DNA of 64,000 nt, taken from Aquimarina sp. MMG016 (lineage in GTDB: Bacteria; Bacteroidota; Bacteroidia; Flavobacteriales; Flavobacteriaceae). The stretch is taken from assembly GCF_018100805.1 (NCBI RefSeq), contig NZ_JAGJEA010000001.1:434001-498000 (forward strand). The letters are read 5' to 3'. Made by a program: the position numbers and the translations under genes. Shown here in pieces: positions 61,229-64,000 of the stretch; positions within the stretch are counted from its first letter, which is position 1; the number at the start of each line of letters is the position of its first letter. The notes below the pieces were generated by a model. The model did not search any database. It saw only the letters and a program-made list of their open reading frames with translations, and had not been told where the DNA came from.

Positions 61229-64000
61229 TTAAAAATTAACATTTAAATGAAAATAGAACTGTCTGGAACTAGGAAAAGGTGTCACCTCTAACCCACTCGA
61301 CAGTCCTGCTCCACCATTAACAGAAACTTCCGGATCATAACTACTATAGTCAGTAATTGTAAAAATATTTCTACCCGATATCCCAAGTTTTATTCCTTCT
61401 ACACTATCCCCTAATAAATTAGTAATTGTTTTTGAAGGAAATCTATAATATATTGCGGCTTCCCTCAATCTAACATAACCAGCATCCTCAATCAATCGTC
61501 TTAAATCAGAAGAAGCAAGACGTGCTTGTCCTTCAGGTGTTTCTAAATCAGCAGAAGTCCTTCCAGAATCCGTCAGTAGCCTTGTAAGGTTTAAATTCTC
61601 ACCACCTTCTTTCCATTGTAGTAAAAAGGACACATCTAATTGCTTAAATATGGTAAATCGATTATTAAATGCCATCTGAAAGTCGGGTTCGACATTACCT
61701 ATTTGAGTTTGAACCCCATCTACGTCACCAACTATTTGTGTAATAGGCTGCCCTTCTTCGATAAAGAAAGTTCCAAATCTTGTTCCAAAACCAGCTCCCG
61801 GTTGTGCAAACGCAGGAACATCTAGTCTTGTAACTTCTGAAGTGTTTTTATAAAACTGAACTCCTGTATTCCAAGAAAAAGTATCATTATCAAAGACATC
61901 TGCACTTAACGCCAATTCGATACCTTCATTAGTTAAATCTGCCAGGTTAGTAGTCTCTGTTGTAAATCCAGAGGATGATTCTAATTGCCTAGTCAGAATT
62001 AAGTCATCAACTTGGCGATTATAATAAGTAGCTTCTAATGAAACTCTACTATCCAAAAATCCAATATCAAAACCAGCTTCAAATTCTTTTGAAGTTTCAG
62101 GCTTAATACCAGGATCCCCTCTTAGACCTCTAGGTGTTAATCCTCCATTACCACCAATATTAGAAGAATCAAAACTAGTAAATGTATCTCCAAAAGTAGC
62201 CGGATTTCCAGCTTCACCATAAGCAGCTCTTAATTTTAATTGATTCATTACTTCTAGATTCCAAAAGTCAAAATTAGCAACATTCACCGCTAAAGATGCT
62301 TTAGAAAACCCGTAAAATTCATTAGGGTCTCCATTTCTAGTTGATTTATCCAAACGATACCCTAATGTCGCAATCAGTTGATCTTTGTAATTAGCCTCTA
62401 CTTGACCAAAATAACCTAAATCTCTTTCTTTAGCTAAAAATTGATCTAGTACTTGATTTACTGATTGATCTACATTGGTTTGACCAGGAGTAAGATCTGA
62501 ACCTTGACTATTTAAAAAGTTTCTTTCAATATCAATATAAGCAGTACCTAGCTGACTAGTTAGGTTTAAATCACCTCCCAAAGATGTATTATCCCAAACA
62601 AATATTGCTTGATTGTTAAATTGGATAATATTGTTCTTTCCTTGGGCAATAAATCCTTCTTGTCCTCCGATCTGTGCTTGATGTGTCTCAGGAACATACA
62701 CATATGTTTCATTTGCTAAGTAATCCAGACCCCCGCTAATTAAGAATCTAACTCTATTATTATCTGTTGTTAACAACTTTACATTCAACTTATAGCCTTG
62801 TAAAAACCTGTTAGTAGCATCTTCATTTCTTGCCTGATCTCTAACAAAAATCATATTACCATTAGCATTTGGATTATTTGGATAATCACCATTAGCATCA
62901 GGGAACAAATTAATCCAAGGTCGAGTAAATGCTAAATTATATCCATAACTCAATCCACCTTCATTTTCATTACCTGTAAAACTTCTGCTATTATTACTTT
63001 TTACATAGTTAGAGTTTATAGAGAAGTCAAAAACATTCGAAATTTTATGATCGATATTAGCTCTAATGGATAGCCTATCAAAACCAGTGTTTTTAATAAT
63101 TCCTCCTTCATCACGATAAGAGCCACCTACATAAAATTTAGTTTTTTCATTTCCGCCAGCAGCACTAAGCCTGGTCTCAGTAATAAAACCTGTTTCTCCG
63201 TAAATTTCATCTTCGTAGTCAATTAAACCACCACTTGCTATAGCTTGTTCAAATAAAACACGTTCAGCTGCACCAAATGTATCTTCTACAGACTGTGCTG
63301 TCCATGGTCTTAATCCCAGAGGGTTTGCAATCTTTGCAAATCCAACATCTTGGTTAAAACTAATCTTTGTTTTACCACCTTTACCTCTTTTTGTTGTTAT
63401 TATGATAACCCCTGCACTTGCACGTTGTCCATAGATTGCTGCCGCGGAAGCTCCTTTAAGCACCTCAATATTTTCAATATCATTAGGGTCTAAATCCGCT
63501 AATCTATTAGCGGAGTTTTCTTCATTACCTCTATTAGCCCCAGATGCAGCTCTTAGACCTGTAGGGATTTCGTCGTTATTATAATATACTCCATCAATTA
63601 CAAAAAGCGGCTGATTTTGACCATTTATGGACGAAACTCCTCTTAATCTAAGTGCAAAACCTCCTCCTGGTGCACCGGAAGAAGAAACTATATTTACACC
63701 GGGTACTTTACCATATAATGCCCCATCTACTGTTGGTTGTCCTGTGTTACCAACTAACTCTTCAGCAGAAACAGTTGCTACAGCATTGGCAAGGTTAGCT
63801 CTTTTGATAGAAGTACCTAAACCTGTAATAACAACTTCTTCCAGAGATTCTGAGGATTCTGCAATCTCTACTGTAATATCGCCTGCAGTTTGCACGTTAA
63901 CAGAAGTTTCGGCAAAACCTAAAGCAAAAACCTTAAGTGTCGCTGGTAAACTTCCAACTGTTATAGAAAAGTTTCCATCGATATCACTAGCAGTTCCATT
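61229..64000 (-). CDS. SusC-like TonB-dependent transporter (5' end outside window)
   Basis: 923 residues are in the window; the frame continues past base 64000, so the N-terminus is missing. The first residues (DIDGNFSITVGSLPATLKVFA) belong to the CarboxypepD_reg-like domain; an internal in-frame GTG at 63895 is not a start. The plug domain follows (VVITGLGTSIKRANLANAV, then VLKGASAAAIYGQRASAGVIIITTKRG) and the barrel ends in FYFHLNVNF. It imports a polymer fragment across the outer membrane with energy from TonB and pairs with the susD gene. Confidence 0.93.
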   Translation of the reverse strand, partial: NGTASDIDGNFSITVGSLPATLKVFALGFAETSVNVQTAGDITVEIAESSESLEEVVITGLGTSIKRANLANAVATVSAEELVGNTGQPTVDGALYGKVPGVNIVSSSGAPGGGFALRLRGVSSINGQNQPLFVIDGVYYNNDEIPTGLRAASGANRGNEENSANRLADLDPNDIENIEVLKGASAAAIYGQRASAGVIIITTKRGKGGKTKISFNQDVGFAKIANPLGLRPWTAQSVEDTFGAAERVLFEQAIASGGLIDYEDEIYGETGFITETRLSAAGGNEKTKFYVGGSYRDEGGIIKNTGFDRLSIRANIDHKISNVFDFSINSNYVKSNNSRSFTGNENEGGLSYGYNLAFTRPWINLFPDANGDYPNNPNANGNMIFVRDQARNEDATNRFLQGYKLNVKLLTTDNNRVRFLISGGLDYLANETYVYVPETHQAQIGGQEGFIAQGKNNIIQFNNQAIFVWDNTSLGGDLNLTSQLGTAYIDIERNFLNSQGSDLTPGQTNVDQSVNQVLDQFLAKERDLGYFGQVEANYKDQLIATLGYRLDKSTRNGDPNEFYGFSKASLAVNVANFDFWNLEVMNQLKLRAAYGEAGNPATFGDTFTSFDSSNIGGNGGLTPRGLRGDPGIKPETSKEFEAGFDIGFLDSRVSLEATYYNRQVDDLILTRQLESSSGFTTETTNLADLTNEGIELALSADVFDNDTFSWNTGVQFYKNTSEVTRLDVPAFAQPGAGFGTRFGTFFIEEGQPITQIVGDVDGVQTQIGNVEPDFQMAFNNRFTIFKQLDVSFLLQWKEGGENLNLTRLLTDSGRTSADLETPEGQARLASSDLRRLIEDAGYVRLREAAIYYRFPSKTITNLLGDSVEGIKLGISGRNIFTITDYSSYDPEVSVNGGAGLSSGLEVTPFPSSRQFYFHLNVNF

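Overview
The window is about 64 kb of AT-rich chromosome from a member of the Bacteroidota, most likely a marine Flavobacteriaceae bacterium (Aquimarina/Tenacibaculum-like; the genus cannot be settled from the sequence alone). Evidence for this is the SusC/SusD pair, two proteins with type IX secretion (T9SS) C-terminal sorting domains, signal peptides ending in A-Q, lipoproteins, a class II HMG-CoA reductase next to a GYDIA-type GHMP kinase, and promoters of the Bacteroidota type (TAnnTTTG at -7). I saw no rRNA, tRNA, CRISPR array, transposase or integrase.

Layout. 1-5352: the end of an unknown gene, then a tight three-gene unit: a PKD/beta-barrel surface protein, a TPR-CHAT (caspase-like) protein and a retropepsin-like aspartic protease. 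5428-9706: a formyltransferase of the Fmt fold, a phage-tail-collar protein and a secreted repeat protein with near-identical 327-bp tandem repeats. 10051-18770: a small membrane protein, an FtsX/MacB-type permease, purH, and the elongasome cluster mreB-mreC-mreD-mrdA-rodA. 18777-25174: a DRGH nuclease, a C39-like/VKOR/thioredoxin fusion followed by a short cysteine-containing ORF with a leader-peptide look, a DppC-like permease and the Prc protease. 25418-31484: surE, a small membrane protein, lpxB, an NlpC/P60 lipoprotein, an unknown gene, comEC and an AhpD-like gene. 31485-32416 is a long intergenic stretch rich in palindromes, ahead of a HEIGH metallopeptidase lipoprotein. 33354-40951 (minus strand): serine hydrolase, M20 amidohydrolase, thioredoxin, POT peptide transporter and DPP4, which together suggest peptide scavenging. 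41292-43546: mevalonate pathway genes. 43748-46273: a secreted GH9 cellulase. 46350-50413: sucA-sucB. 50528-52882: small barrel protein, lipoprotein, unknown gene and polyprenyl synthetase. 53134-59807: TetR regulator and a TolC/HlyD/RND efflux operon with a clear candidate operator. 59882-64000: susD and a susC truncated by the window edge.

Most of the window is ordinary core genome. The two places most likely to hold something not well described are (a) 19996-21776, where a C39-like/VKOR/thioredoxin protein is followed 11 bases later by a TTG-started 58-residue ORF with a leader-like N-terminus, a Gly-Ser site and a three-cysteine tail, so a candidate oxidatively folded secreted peptide; and (b) 358-5352, which couples a surface PKD protein to two unrelated proteases. 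Several computed longest ORFs begin at TTG codons that lie inside TAnnTTTG promoter elements; I moved those starts to the downstream ATG or GTG.
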